Of a stretch of DNA of 64,000 nt, positions 1 through 8,227 are shown one piece after another (position 1 is the stretch's first letter; each line of letters opens with the position of its first letter). Position numbers and translations under genes: made by a program. Below the pieces are notes generated by a model. It had not been told where the DNA came from, ran no database searches, and worked only from the letters and a program-made list of their open reading frames with translations. The DNA comes from Sulfurospirillum_A sp029027265 (GTDB lineage: Bacteria; Campylobacterota; Campylobacteria; Campylobacterales; Sulfurospirillaceae), in NCBI GenBank assembly GCA_029027265.1, contig CP093061.1:1736001-1800000 (forward strand). Reading direction: 5' to 3'.

Positions 1-471
1 ACTTGGATTAATTACCTTATTCCCTTTTGTTATATTTACAACTTCACCTTTTACTTTTTTTTTATGTAAATTTTCATTATCTTGTATGGCTGAATTATGC
101 TCGTCTCTTATGAATTCTAATGCTGGATTAATTCTAAATTTTCCTTCCTCATAAGCTTTTTTGATATATTTTGATTTACCATATTTATATAATGCTTGCT
201 CAGGTTTAGAATTTATCAAAGGTGTTTTTTCTAATTTATGGTAAGCGTTAAACATGTAAAGTGTTATAAAATTATCATTTTCAAATGAAACTACCGCCAA
301 ATCATTTATATGGTCACAAATACTAATATTAGCATATTTCAATCCATGTTTAAATTCAAAATCAGTTGGGTATACTTTTTTACCTATTTTTAGTGGTAAT
401 CTACTAATTGGATTTCTTTTTGAATTAAAACCAAATAAATCACAAAAAGTATAAGTAAGAATTTCTGACAT
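1..471 (-). CDS. Hypothetical protein, 3' end cut by the window edge
   Basis: An open frame of 157 codons reads leftward from an ATG at 471-469 and runs off the window without a stop. It begins MSEILTYTFCDLFG and contains an EEGKFRINPALEFIRDE-like stretch near residues 115-135. I do not recognise the family. The gene is divergent from the toxin-antitoxin pair, with a 103-bp gap that holds the antitoxin promoter. There is no signal peptide or membrane segment in the visible part, so a soluble accessory protein is likely. That is inference from composition and position only. Confidence 0.6.
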   Translation of the reverse strand, partial: MSEILTYTFCDLFGFNSKRNPISRLPLKIGKKVYPTDFEFKHGLKYANISICDHINDLAVVSFENDNFITLYMFNAYHKLEKTPLINSKPEQALYKYGKSKYIKKAYEEGKFRINPALEFIRDEHNSAIQDNENLHKKKVKGEVVNITKGNKVINPS

Positions 472-532
472 TTTATTTACACTTCTTAATTTATTCCAAT
501 AATTATACTTAACATTAAAAAACTTTACAAAC

Positions 533-552
533 CATATAATTATATGTATAAT
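533..552 (+). promoter_or_regulatory. Promoter with palindromic operator for the toxin-antitoxin operon
   Basis: A perfect 14-bp palindrome, CATATAATTATATG, lies at 533-546. It abuts a TATAAT -10 hexamer at 547-552, 23 bp before the antitoxin ATG. Ribbon-helix-helix antitoxins usually repress their own promoter through such a site, so this is the likely autoregulatory operator. Binding is inferred, not shown. Confidence 0.5.
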
Positions 553-574
553 AAGGCATACAAAAGGATTTATA

Positions 575-802
575 ATGCATGCACTAAAAACAACATTTAC
601 ATTGCCAGAACAAATAGTTCAAGAGTTAGCAACATTTTCAGAAGAATTGGGTGAGAAAAAAAGTCACATTGTTGCAGAAGCACTTAGTCAGTACTTCGAT
701 ACCTTAGACTTACAAATAGCACTTAAACGTTCACAAGAAGTACGTGAGGGAAAAATTTCTACGATTAGCCTAGAAGAAGTCAAAAAAGAGTTGGGTTTAT
801 GA
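575..802 (+). CDS. Ribbon-helix-helix antitoxin (CopG/ParD/RelB type)
   Basis: This 75-residue protein has the profile of a small antitoxin. A predicted beta-strand at residues 5-10 (KTTFTL) is followed by two helices, giving a ribbon-helix-helix fold that would dimerise on DNA. The acidic C-terminal half (residues 50-75) would wrap the toxin. Its stop overlaps the toxin start as ATGA at 799-802, the usual coupling for these pairs. An AAAGGA ribosome site lies about 7 bases before the ATG. It would neutralise the RelE/ParE-like toxin and repress the operon. The exact antitoxin subfamily cannot be fixed from sequence alone. Confidence 0.8.
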   Translation: MHALKTTFTLPEQIVQELATFSEELGEKKSHIVAEALSQYFDTLDLQIALKRSQEVREGKISTISLEEVKKELGL

Positions 803-1086
803 CAGACTATGTTTTAGAGTTTCATCCTAGTGCATTAAAAGAACTTAAAAAGCTAGACAATCAAATTCAAAGCTTTGTTATATCTTCTATAGAAATATTT
901 ATAAATTCTTATTCAGTAGAGTATGAAAATGAGATGATAAGAAGTAGTAAAATAAAAAAACTTAAAGGTAAATGGCAAGGTTTTTTTAGACTAAGACTTC
1001 GTAATTACCGCGTTATTTACGAAAAAATAGAGAATAAACTTGTTATACATATAGTACGCATTGCTCATCGTAAGGAAGTATATTGA
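799..1086 (+). CDS. RelE/ParE-superfamily toxin
   Basis: This is a 95-residue basic protein. The N-terminus is YVLEFHPSALKELKKLD, and the C-terminal strands are GFFRLRLRNYRVIYE and IVRIAHRKEVY. This is the RelE/ParE toxin fold: two N-terminal helices, then an antiparallel sheet with Arg, Arg and a terminal H-R-K-x-x-Y. The H-R-K-E-V-Y ending is typical of RelE ribosome-dependent endoribonucleases, while ParE gyrase poisons share the fold. mRNA cleavage is therefore likelier but not certain. It is translationally coupled to the antitoxin upstream, and the following exonuclease overlaps its stop. Confidence 0.8.
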   Translation: MTDYVLEFHPSALKELKKLDNQIQSFVISSIEIFINSYSVEYENEMIRSSKIKKLKGKWQGFFRLRLRNYRVIYEKIENKLVIHIVRIAHRKEVY

Positions 1087-1601
1087 TAATCTTAGATTTT
1101 GAAACAAACAGTACAAACGAACACGATGTTATAGAAGTTGCCGCTGCAAAAATTGCTTTTGAAGATGGAGAGTATGTTGTAAAAGAGATGTTCCATCGTT
1201 ATTACCTTTCTCGTTATCCAGTCAATCGCTACTCGTATGAGGTACATAAGCTGACCCCTGAGATGATTATGGAGTATAGAAAAGACAAGACTCATAGTGT
1301 TTATTTTAAAGAGGATTTGGATTTTGTAGAATTTTGTCAGGGTGTTAAGACTTTAGTTGCTCATAACATAAGCTTTGAACTTAGACATCTATATAAAATC
1401 GTTAAGTTTGAAAAGCACTTTTGCACCATGAAAGAAAATCGCAACATTGTAAAAGCTCTAAACAAAAACGGTAAGGTAAAAAACCCAAAACTAGATGAAA
1501 CTTGTAAGTTTTATAAAATTGATTTTGATGAAGATTCTCACCATAGTGCGACTTATGATGTGAGTAAAACCTATGAAATTTTAAAGGCTATGAAAAAATA
1601 G
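1083..1601 (+). CDS. DEDDh-type 3'-5' exonuclease (DnaQ-like)
   Basis: The 172-residue protein starts at a TTG overlapping the toxin stop (no ATG is available upstream). Exo I motif is ILDFETNST (Asp and Glu metal ligands, residues 4-6). Exo II is LVAHNISFELRHL near residue 95, with Glu at the place where Asp is usual. Exo III is HHSATYDVSKTYEIL near residues 152-166, giving the His and Asp of a DEDDh enzyme. It is a stand-alone exonuclease domain with no polymerase or helicase attached. Coupling to the TA pair may be incidental or may mark an accessory cassette. The Asp-to-Glu change in motif II is worth noting for activity. Confidence 0.75.
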   Translation: MIILDFETNSTNEHDVIEVAAAKIAFEDGEYVVKEMFHRYYLSRYPVNRYSYEVHKLTPEMIMEYRKDKTHSVYFKEDLDFVEFCQGVKTLVAHNISFELRHLYKIVKFEKHFCTMKENRNIVKALNKNGKVKNPKLDETCKFYKIDFDEDSHHSATYDVSKTYEILKAMKK

Positions 1602-1627
1602 GTATACTATAACTAAAAGAGTTAAAT

Positions 1628-2170
1628 ATGTTTTATAGACTATTAACATTATTGTTGTTTTCTTTAACTCTATTAAATACAAAGGATTTATCCATGAATA
1701 TTTATGATTTTACTGTAAAAGATATAAATGGAAAAGAAATATCAATGACTAAGTATAAAAACAAAGTTTTATTGATTGTTAATGTTGCTAGTAAATGTGC
1801 TTTTACTTCACAATACGAAGGCTTAGAAACATTATATAATAAGTATAAAAATAAAGATTTTATTGTTTTAGGTTTTCCTTCAAACCAGTTTTCAGACCAA
1901 GAGCCAGGAACAAATAAAGAGATTAAATCTTTTTGTTCTTTAACTTATGGTGTTAGTTTTGATATGTTTGAAAAAAGTGATGTAAATGGAGATTCTACAA
2001 TTCCACTTTATAAGTACTTAAAAAAAGAAGCTACAGGTTTATTTGGAAGCCAAAGTATAAAATGGAATTTTACAAAATTTTTAGTAAACAAAGATGGAAA
2101 AGTTGTAGATAGATATGGGTCAAGTACAAAACCAGCTGATATAGAAAAAGATATCAAAGCTCTTATTTAG
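1628..2170 (+). CDS. Glutathione peroxidase family thiol peroxidase, exported form
   Basis: The 180-residue protein has a hydrophobic N-terminus (residues 1-17), which suggests a signal peptide. The thioredoxin fold follows: NVASKCAFTSQYEGL carries the peroxidatic Cys near residue 59, GFPSNQF the Gln/Asn region, and KWNFTKFLV the Trp-Asn of the catalytic tetrad. Cys replaces selenocysteine, as in most bacterial members. It would reduce peroxides, probably using thioredoxin-like partners in the periplasm. A second ATG at residue 23 (MNIYDFTVKD) would give a cytoplasmic 158-residue form close to the usual family length, so localisation is uncertain. Confidence 0.85.
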   Translation: MFYRLLTLLLFSLTLLNTKDLSMNIYDFTVKDINGKEISMTKYKNKVLLIVNVASKCAFTSQYEGLETLYNKYKNKDFIVLGFPSNQFSDQEPGTNKEIKSFCSLTYGVSFDMFEKSDVNGDSTIPLYKYLKKEATGLFGSQSIKWNFTKFLVNKDGKVVDRYGSSTKPADIEKDIKALI

Positions 2171-2184
2171 GAAATAAAATATAA

Positions 2185-4287
2185 ATGAACAATATTGTAA
2201 AAATAATAAAAACAAAAACAAATTTAGATGAGAAAAGTATAAATAACATCATTTCTCTGCTTGAAGATGGCTCAACCATTGCTTTTATAGCACGTTATAG
2301 AAAAGACATGACAAATAATGCAAGTGATGAAGTACTCTTGAAATTTCAAGAAGTATACGAATACACACAAAAACTTCTTAAAAGAAAAGAAGAGATTTTA
2401 AATATACTCAAAGAAAAAGAGCTTTTAACGCCTAAACTTCAAGAATTACTTAACACGGCAACAACACTTACTTCCTTAGAAGATATCTACGAGCCATATA
2501 AAGGTACAAAAAGCACTAGAGCTGATGATGCTGTAAAAAATGGACTTGAACCACTAGCCAATATAATCTCTACTATGAAACACTCTATTAGTGAAATCAA
2601 ACAAAAAGCAAAAGGTTTTTTATCTCTACATGTAAAGAACATAGACGATGCGTTAAATGGTGCTGGGGACATCATAGCACTTCGCTATTCACAAGAGATG
2701 AGAACCAAAGATGCACTTAGAAAAAACCTTTTAAATCACGGTCATCTTGTAACAAAAAAGACGAAAATCTTTGAAGAAAATGGACTTTATAAAGATTTAG
2801 CAAAAATAGACCAAAAAGTTACTTATATAAAATCGCATAGACTTTTAGCTATTTTTAGAGCTGTTAATGAAAAACAAATTAGCTTAAAAATTGAAGCTGA
2901 TGAAGAGTACCTAATAAAAGGTATAAAACAATACCGAATTCCAAAACATGCTAACTCTTCAAGTCAATATGTTTTTGAAGCGTACAAAGATGGATTAAAA
3001 AGATTACTTCTTCCAAGTCTAAAAAGAGAGTTACTCTCTGCATTAAAACAAAAAGCAAGTGACGATGCTATAAACCTTTTTGGTAAAAACTTAAATGAGC
3101 TTTTAATAACACCTCCGTTAGTAGGTCAAGTCATTTTAGGAATAGACCCAGGATTTAGAACAGGGTGTAAACTAGCAGTTATTGACAAAAATGGACTATA
3201 CTTGGACTCTAATGTCATATATCTTTTAAACGATACAAAAAAAGCAGAACAGATAGTTTTAAATCTCATAAAAAAACACAAAATTATGGCAATAGCCATA
3301 GGTAATGGAACTGGTTCGAAAGAGAGTGCCACTTTTATATCTGATTTAATAGCTAGGAATGCTCTACATGTAAAGTATGCAGTTGTAAGTGAAATTGGAG
3401 CTTCAATCTACTCTGCTTCAAAAATAGCTAATGAAGAGTATGGTTTTTTAGATGTAACCATTCGTGGGGCTATTTCCATTGCAGGAAGGTTGCGTGACCC
3501 TATGGCGACTTTAGTCAAAATAGACCCAAAATCACTTGGAATTGGGCAGTATCAACATGATGTAAATCAAAGTGATTTGGCTAAAAAACTAAGTGCTGTG
3601 ACATTTAACTTGGTAAATAGAGTTGGTGTAGATTTAAACTCTGCTTCGTATAAACTACTCTCTTTTGTCTCAGGCATAAGCGAAAGATTGGCAAAAAATA
3701 TCATAGCATATAGAGATGAAATAAAAGGCTTTACATGTAAAAAAGAACTTTTACATGTAAAGGGTCTAGGAGCAAAAGCATTTGAACAAAGTGTTGGTTT
3801 TTTGCGTATAAAAGACGGTAAATCATTTTTAGATAACAGTGGTATTCACCCCGAAAACTACAAGCTAGCAAAACATATAAAAGACAAGTTTGCCTTAGAC
3901 AAAATAGACTCTAACCTACTTCAAAAACTCTCACAAGATTTTGAGTGTGGTATTGAGAGTTTAAAAGACGTAATCATAGAACTTCAAAAACCAGGCTACG
4001 ATATACGTGAAGAGTTAGAACAAGTCTCTTTTTGTGAAGATATTAAAAATATTGATGAATTACATGAAGGAGATTTTGTAAGTGGAGTTGTAAGAAATAT
4101 TACTGACTTTGGAGCATTTATTGATATAGGATTAAAAAATGATGCCCTTTTGCATATATCGGAGTATTCACACAAGCGTATCTCTCATCTTAAGGATGTT
4201 ATGCATATAAATCAGCAGTTTAAAAATCTTAGGATTTTAAGTGTGGATTTGGAAAAAAACAGAGTTTCTATATCTTTAAAAATGTAA
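2185..4287 (+). CDS. tex: Tex-family RNA-binding transcription accessory protein
   Basis: This 700-residue protein has the full Tex layout: an N-terminal helical region with an AFIARYRKDM-type motif, a YqgF/RuvX-like RNase H fold around GIDPGFRTGCKLAVID (near residue 320), helix-hairpin-helix repeats near 500-560, and a C-terminal S1 RNA-binding domain starting at GDFVSGVVRNITDFGAF (near 630). Tex binds nucleic acid and acts in transcription and rescue of stalled complexes. Length is slightly below the roughly 720-780 usual elsewhere. Four copies of the TACATGTA word fall in this gene, encoding LHV or TCK peptides. Confidence 0.93.
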   Translation: MNNIVKIIKTKTNLDEKSINNIISLLEDGSTIAFIARYRKDMTNNASDEVLLKFQEVYEYTQKLLKRKEEILNILKEKELLTPKLQELLNTATTLTSLEDIYEPYKGTKSTRADDAVKNGLEPLANIISTMKHSISEIKQKAKGFLSLHVKNIDDALNGAGDIIALRYSQEMRTKDALRKNLLNHGHLVTKKTKIFEENGLYKDLAKIDQKVTYIKSHRLLAIFRAVNEKQISLKIEADEEYLIKGIKQYRIPKHANSSSQYVFEAYKDGLKRLLLPSLKRELLSALKQKASDDAINLFGKNLNELLITPPLVGQVILGIDPGFRTGCKLAVIDKNGLYLDSNVIYLLNDTKKAEQIVLNLIKKHKIMAIAIGNGTGSKESATFISDLIARNALHVKYAVVSEIGASIYSASKIANEEYGFLDVTIRGAISIAGRLRDPMATLVKIDPKSLGIGQYQHDVNQSDLAKKLSAVTFNLVNRVGVDLNSASYKLLSFVSGISERLAKNIIAYRDEIKGFTCKKELLHVKGLGAKAFEQSVGFLRIKDGKSFLDNSGIHPENYKLAKHIKDKFALDKIDSNLLQKLSQDFECGIESLKDVIIELQKPGYDIREELEQVSFCEDIKNIDELHEGDFVSGVVRNITDFGAFIDIGLKNDALLHISEYSHKRISHLKDVMHINQQFKNLRILSVDLEKNRVSISLKM

Positions 4288-4312
4288 CTAAATTTTAAAA
4301 AAAGGTAAAATT

Positions 4313-5539
4313 ATGTATAAAATTCTCAATAATAATTTAATTAAAGATTATATTGATGAAATACCGCAGATAAGATCTTTACTGCTAGAGACAAATGAAT
4401 CTACGGACAAACTTGATATATCGGAGATTGGTGATGGTAATTTAAATTATGTATACATGGTTAAAACTGCCAAAAAAAGTGTTATATTAAAACAAGCGGT
4501 ACCATTTCTTAGATGTGTTGGAGAAGAATATCCACTAAGTAGAATACGAATGACTTTTGAGATAGAAGCACTAAAAATAGAGAAAAACATTTGTCCTACA
4601 CTAGTTCCAGAAATTTTTTACAGCTCTCATGAGATGTCGGTAGTTGTTATGCAAAACCTAGATAAACATAAAATTTTAAGAAAAGAGATGATAAATAGAG
4701 TTCAATTTCCTCTTTTAAGTGAGCATATATCTACTTTTTTAGCAGATACACTTTTCTTTACTTCAAATTTTTATCTTAATGCTACCCACAAAAAAGAAAA
4801 TGTTAAAAAGTTTATAAATATTGAACTTTGTAATATTACTGAAGACTTCATATTTACTCACCCTTATGAGAACAATGACACAAATGAGTATAATCCCAAA
4901 CTAGATATGTTACATGTAAAGAGATTTAGAGAAGATAAAGATGTTAAAGCAGCCGTCTTAAAGATGAAGTATAAGTTTATGACAAATACACAAGCCCTAC
5001 TTCATGGAGATCTTCACTCTGGTAGCATCATGCTAAATAAAGATGAAACTTATGTTATTGACCCAGAATTTGCATTTTATGGACCTATTGGTTTTGATGT
5101 GGGAATTTACTTAGCAAATCTAATTATGTCTTACTTCTCTTTAAATAAAGCAGAAATAGATTACACAAATTATGTAAAATCTATGATAAAAGATACTTGG
5201 GAAAAGTTTGCAGAAAAATTTAAATCAAATATGCTAGAACATGAAAAAAAGAATAAATCTCTCCAATTTGACTATCCAAATGGTTTAAGTGATTTAGAAT
5301 ATTTTGCAGAAAAATTTATAGCAGAGATTTTCAAAGATAGTCTTGGCTTTGCCTCTTGTGAAATGTTTAGAAGAACTGTTGGTTTAGCAAAAGTAGCTGA
5401 CATAGCTGATATAAAAGATTTAGAATTAAGAGCAGCCATGGAAGTAAAAATTCTTAATTGTGCTTCAATTCTTATAAAATCAGATATAAAAAATATCGAT
5501 GAAGTTATAGACATCATGGAAAAAGAGAATTATAACTAA
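4313..5539 (+). CDS. mtnK: S-methyl-5-thioribose kinase
   Basis: This 408-residue kinase phosphorylates 5-methylthioribose, the product of methylthioadenosine breakdown, to the 1-phosphate. Key motifs are GDGNLNYVYMV near residue 42 (nucleotide loop), HGDLHSGSIM near residue 230 (catalytic Asp, Brenner-type aminoglycoside-kinase fold) and DPEFAFYGPIGFDVG near residue 248 (metal-binding Asp). Its stop TAA shares a base with the mtnA ATG (TAATG), so the two are translationally coupled. Length matches bacterial MtnK. With the isomerase and aldolase downstream it forms a methylthioribose salvage or shunt operon. Confidence 0.9.
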   Translation: MYKILNNNLIKDYIDEIPQIRSLLLETNESTDKLDISEIGDGNLNYVYMVKTAKKSVILKQAVPFLRCVGEEYPLSRIRMTFEIEALKIEKNICPTLVPEIFYSSHEMSVVVMQNLDKHKILRKEMINRVQFPLLSEHISTFLADTLFFTSNFYLNATHKKENVKKFINIELCNITEDFIFTHPYENNDTNEYNPKLDMLHVKRFREDKDVKAAVLKMKYKFMTNTQALLHGDLHSGSIMLNKDETYVIDPEFAFYGPIGFDVGIYLANLIMSYFSLNKAEIDYTNYVKSMIKDTWEKFAEKFKSNMLEHEKKNKSLQFDYPNGLSDLEYFAEKFIAEIFKDSLGFASCEMFRRTVGLAKVADIADIKDLELRAAMEVKILNCASILIKSDIKNIDEVIDIMEKENYN

Positions 5540-6621
5540 TGAAAAATAAACCACTAATTAGAGCTGTAAGTATTAGTAAAACATTTGGTGCTATTCCTAA
5601 AGCTCTATATTTTGACGATGAAGGTAAATTTTTTATCTTAGATCAGACAAAATTGCCAACAGAGAATACTTTTGAAGAACAGCTAAATATAGAACAAGTT
5701 TACGATTCTATATTTATGTTAAAAGTTAGAGGAGCACCTGCAATCGGCATTGCAGGTGCTTATGGGCTTGTCATAAGTTTAAAAGATTACACTGATTTAA
5801 ATTTAGATTCATTTTTAAAATTAGTTTATAAAAATTCTGATTACCTCAATAGTTCAAGACCAACTGCTGTGAATCTTAGTTGGGCACTAAATAGGCTTTC
5901 ATCTATTGCAAAAAAATATTCAAAAGGTGGTTCGGCAAATGAACTTTATGACTTATTGAAACAAGAGGCTATTTTTATTCATGAAAGTGATATAAAAACA
6001 TGCAGAAAAATTGGTGAGCATGGTTCTAAATTGATAAAAGAAAATGATGGAGTTTTAACTCTGTGTAATGCAGGAGCATTAGCAACCGGTGGCATAGGAA
6101 CAGCTCTAGCTCCAATGTATGTAGCATGGAGCAAAGGTCTTAGGTTTAAAGCATATTCAAGTGAAACAAGACCTCTACTTCAAGGTGCTAGAATAACTTG
6201 TTGGGAATTAAATAAGTTCGGTATTGATATTACTATGATAGCTGATAGCGTGTCATCACATTTGATGAAACTAGGAAAAGTAAATGTAATTATAGTTGGT
6301 GCAGATAGAGTTGCTAACAACGGAGACGCTGCCAATAAAATTGGTACTTCTTCTTTGGCAATTAATGCAGCATATTATAATGTACCATTTTATATTGCTT
6401 GTCCATACTCAACAATAGATATCGATACTAAAAGTGGTGAAAACATAGTTATTGAAGAGAGAGGATCTGAAGAACTTATATATATAAAAGGTCAACAAAT
6501 TGCGCCAAAAGATATAAAAGTTTTTAATCCTGCATTTGATGTTACGCCAAACTCTCTAATAGCTGGTTTTATTACTGAAAAAGGTATAATACGACCACCT
6601 TATAACTTTTCACAATCTTAA
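5539..6621 (+). CDS. mtnA: S-methyl-5-thioribose-1-phosphate isomerase
   Basis: The 360-residue enzyme converts methylthioribose-1-phosphate to methylthioribulose-1-phosphate. Visible motifs are KVRGAPAIGIAGAYG near residue 63, LTLCNAGALATGGIGTALAP near residue 173 (catalytic Cys), SETRPLLQGARITCWEL near residue 206, and GADRVANNGDAANKIGTSSL near residue 253 (catalytic Asp). These distinguish MtnA from the related eIF2B regulatory subunits. It overlaps mtnK by one base. The gene ends 96 bp before the aldolase; I see no clear terminator in that gap, so co-transcription is likely. Confidence 0.93.
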   Translation: MKNKPLIRAVSISKTFGAIPKALYFDDEGKFFILDQTKLPTENTFEEQLNIEQVYDSIFMLKVRGAPAIGIAGAYGLVISLKDYTDLNLDSFLKLVYKNSDYLNSSRPTAVNLSWALNRLSSIAKKYSKGGSANELYDLLKQEAIFIHESDIKTCRKIGEHGSKLIKENDGVLTLCNAGALATGGIGTALAPMYVAWSKGLRFKAYSSETRPLLQGARITCWELNKFGIDITMIADSVSSHLMKLGKVNVIIVGADRVANNGDAANKIGTSSLAINAAYYNVPFYIACPYSTIDIDTKSGENIVIEERGSEELIYIKGQQIAPKDIKVFNPAFDVTPNSLIAGFITEKGIIRPPYNFSQS

Positions 6622-6717
6622 GACAAAAGGGCTTTATTTGAATTTATCACAATACTACATAGATAAAGAATCTAAAACCAATTTATATGTTTTTAATTTA
6701 AATATAAGTAGGTAAAT

Positions 6718-7362
6718 ATGACTGAATTAGCAATAAGAAAAGAGATAATAGAAACTTGTCTTAAAATGGAAAAATTAGGCATAAATCAAGGAACATCTGG
6801 AAATATAAGCCATAGATGTAAAGATGGACTTCTTATAACTCCTAGTGGAGTATCTTATGACTTGTTAAAAGCAAAAGATATAGTTTTTGTGCCATTTTCT
6901 TCTAAAGAAAATTATCAAGGTGAATACCCACCTTCTTCGGAGTTAGATTTTCATTTTGATATATTAAAAGCAAAACCAGAAATAAACTGTGTGTTACACA
7001 ACCACTCTACCTATGCAACAGCAATGGCTATATGCGAACAAGATATACCAGCGCACCACTATATGATAGCAGTTGGTGGTGGATACAAAATTCCTTGTGC
7101 CTCTTATGCTACTTTTGGTACAAAAGAGTTATCCATTAATGCCATAAAAGCATTAGATGGATACACCGCTTGCCTTCTAGCAAATCATGGCGTAATCACA
7201 ACAGGAATCAATCTAAAAAAAGCTCTATGGATAGCTATAGAAGTAGAAAATCTTGCAAAACAGTATCTGTTAGCAAAACAATTAGGAAATCCTACTATAC
7301 TCTCAAATAAAGAGATGGACAAGATTTTAGAAGCATTTAAATCTTATGGGTTAAAAAAGTAA
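6718..7362 (+). CDS. Class II aldolase, likely methylthioribulose/deoxyribulose-1-phosphate aldolase
   Basis: The 214-residue protein is a zinc-dependent class II aldolase of the fuculose-1-phosphate aldolase / AraD family. It has the phosphate-binding GTSGNISHR near residue 25, the catalytic Glu in SSELDFHFDIL near residue 75, the zinc ligands HNH in CVLHNHSTYATA near residue 95, and a third His in LLANHGVITTG near residue 155. Class II aldolases beside mtnK-mtnA in other bacteria form the methylthioadenosine or DHAP shunt, cleaving the ribulose-1-phosphate to DHAP and an aldehyde. mtnB-type dehydratases share this fold, so that is the alternative. Neighbourhood and the fuculose-type motifs favour the shunt aldolase. 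Confidence 0.8.
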   Translation: MTELAIRKEIIETCLKMEKLGINQGTSGNISHRCKDGLLITPSGVSYDLLKAKDIVFVPFSSKENYQGEYPPSSELDFHFDILKAKPEINCVLHNHSTYATAMAICEQDIPAHHYMIAVGGGYKIPCASYATFGTKELSINAIKALDGYTACLLANHGVITTGINLKKALWIAIEVENLAKQYLLAKQLGNPTILSNKEMDKILEAFKSYGLKK

Positions 7363-7367
7363 ATTAA

Positions 7368-7383
7368 TCACAAATAATTGTGA
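7368..7383. terminator. Candidate bidirectional terminator between convergent genes
   Basis: The perfect inverted repeat TCACAA-ATAA-TTGTGA sits in the 23-bp gap between the aldolase stop and the stop of the convergent gntR gene. It is flanked by A/T-rich tracts on both sides. Position favours a shared terminator; the stem is short, so an operator role cannot be excluded. Confidence 0.45.
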
Positions 7384-7385
7384 AA

Positions 7386-8111
7386 TTAGATATTTGAAAC
7401 TTTTTCTTGTGACAACATAATTTTATGTTTATACATATCTGCTTTTATAAGTAAATCTGAAAACTCAACAGGTTTATCATTTCTATCAAAAGAGAGTCTT
7501 TGAAGTGAAAGAAGTGGATGTTTTTCTTCAATATTAAGTTTTTTTGCTTCATCTTTTGATGCCGCTTTTGCACTAACAGTCTCTTCAGCAGTAAAAAACT
7601 CCAAAGCATATTCGTCTTTCAAAAAAGTATATAATGACTCCATTTTAAAGTTTTTTTGCAAAGCTGGCACAGTATTTATATCCAAATAATTTAACATCAA
7701 AGCAAAAGGTACATCATCTAACAATCTAAATCTTTTAATGCACAAAAGAGTATCGCAATTTAATAACTCTTTCACAATATGATCATCTTTAATAATCTCA
7801 AATTCAATTGATGCTGTAGATAAATGGTGATTTTGTTTTATTAATCTTTGAGTTAGAGAACCAATAGAGTTTGCATCATAAAGGATTTTTTGCTCTTTAA
7901 CAAAAGTTCCTTTTCCTTGTTTTTTAACAAGCATTTCCTCTTTTACAAGCTCTTCTATTGCTCTTCGTATAGTAATTCTACTTACTTTATAAAATTTTTC
8001 TAATTCACCCTCAGCAGGTATAATATCATTTGGTTGATAATTTTCTCTTATATCTTTTAAAAGTATGTTTTTAAGCTGTATATACAAAGGTATACCATTT
8101 TTAGCAAACAA
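7386..8111 (-). CDS. GntR-family regulator, HutC/UTRA subfamily
   Basis: The 241-residue protein starts at TTG with GGAT a few bases before it. An N-terminal winged helix runs over residues 5-70, with PLYIQLKNILLKDI and YKVSRITIRRAIEELVKE as the recognition region. A UTRA effector domain spans about 90-235 and ends with LSFDRNDKPVEFSDLLIKAD. Such regulators sense sugars, sugar phosphates or amino-acid derivatives. It lies 116 bp downstream of the last hexuronate gene on the same strand and converges with the methylthioribose operon, so it could control either set. The hexuronate operon carries its own FCD regulator, which makes the methylthioribose role worth considering. Confidence 0.85.
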   Translation of the reverse strand: MFAKNGIPLYIQLKNILLKDIRENYQPNDIIPAEGELEKFYKVSRITIRRAIEELVKEEMLVKKQGKGTFVKEQKILYDANSIGSLTQRLIKQNHHLSTASIEFEIIKDDHIVKELLNCDTLLCIKRFRLLDDVPFALMLNYLDINTVPALQKNFKMESLYTFLKDEYALEFFTAEETVSAKAASKDEAKKLNIEEKHPLLSLQRLSFDRNDKPVEFSDLLIKADMYKHKIMLSQEKVSNI

Positions 8112-8133
8112 AATTTATCCTCTTGTGCCCATC

Positions 8134-8170
8134 AAAATTGAAGAAGCTATATTTTTTATGTTATTGTAGT
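8134..8170. repeat. 37-bp direct repeat, copy 1 (partner at 18918-18954)
   Basis: This 37-bp segment recurs at 18918-18954 with one mismatch (T at 8148, A in the partner). Identity falls away just after the shared terminal TAGT. Weaker similarity extends about 24 bp further left, with changes spaced as if in codons. The two copies bracket the block from uxaA to uxaC in the same orientation. It may be an insertion scar, a pair of att-like sites, or two relics of one gene end. Confidence 0.75.
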
Positions 8171-8227
8171 AAAATTCATTTATCTCAATAACAAAAACAT
8201 AGTACATTATCTAGTTTTAAACAATCC

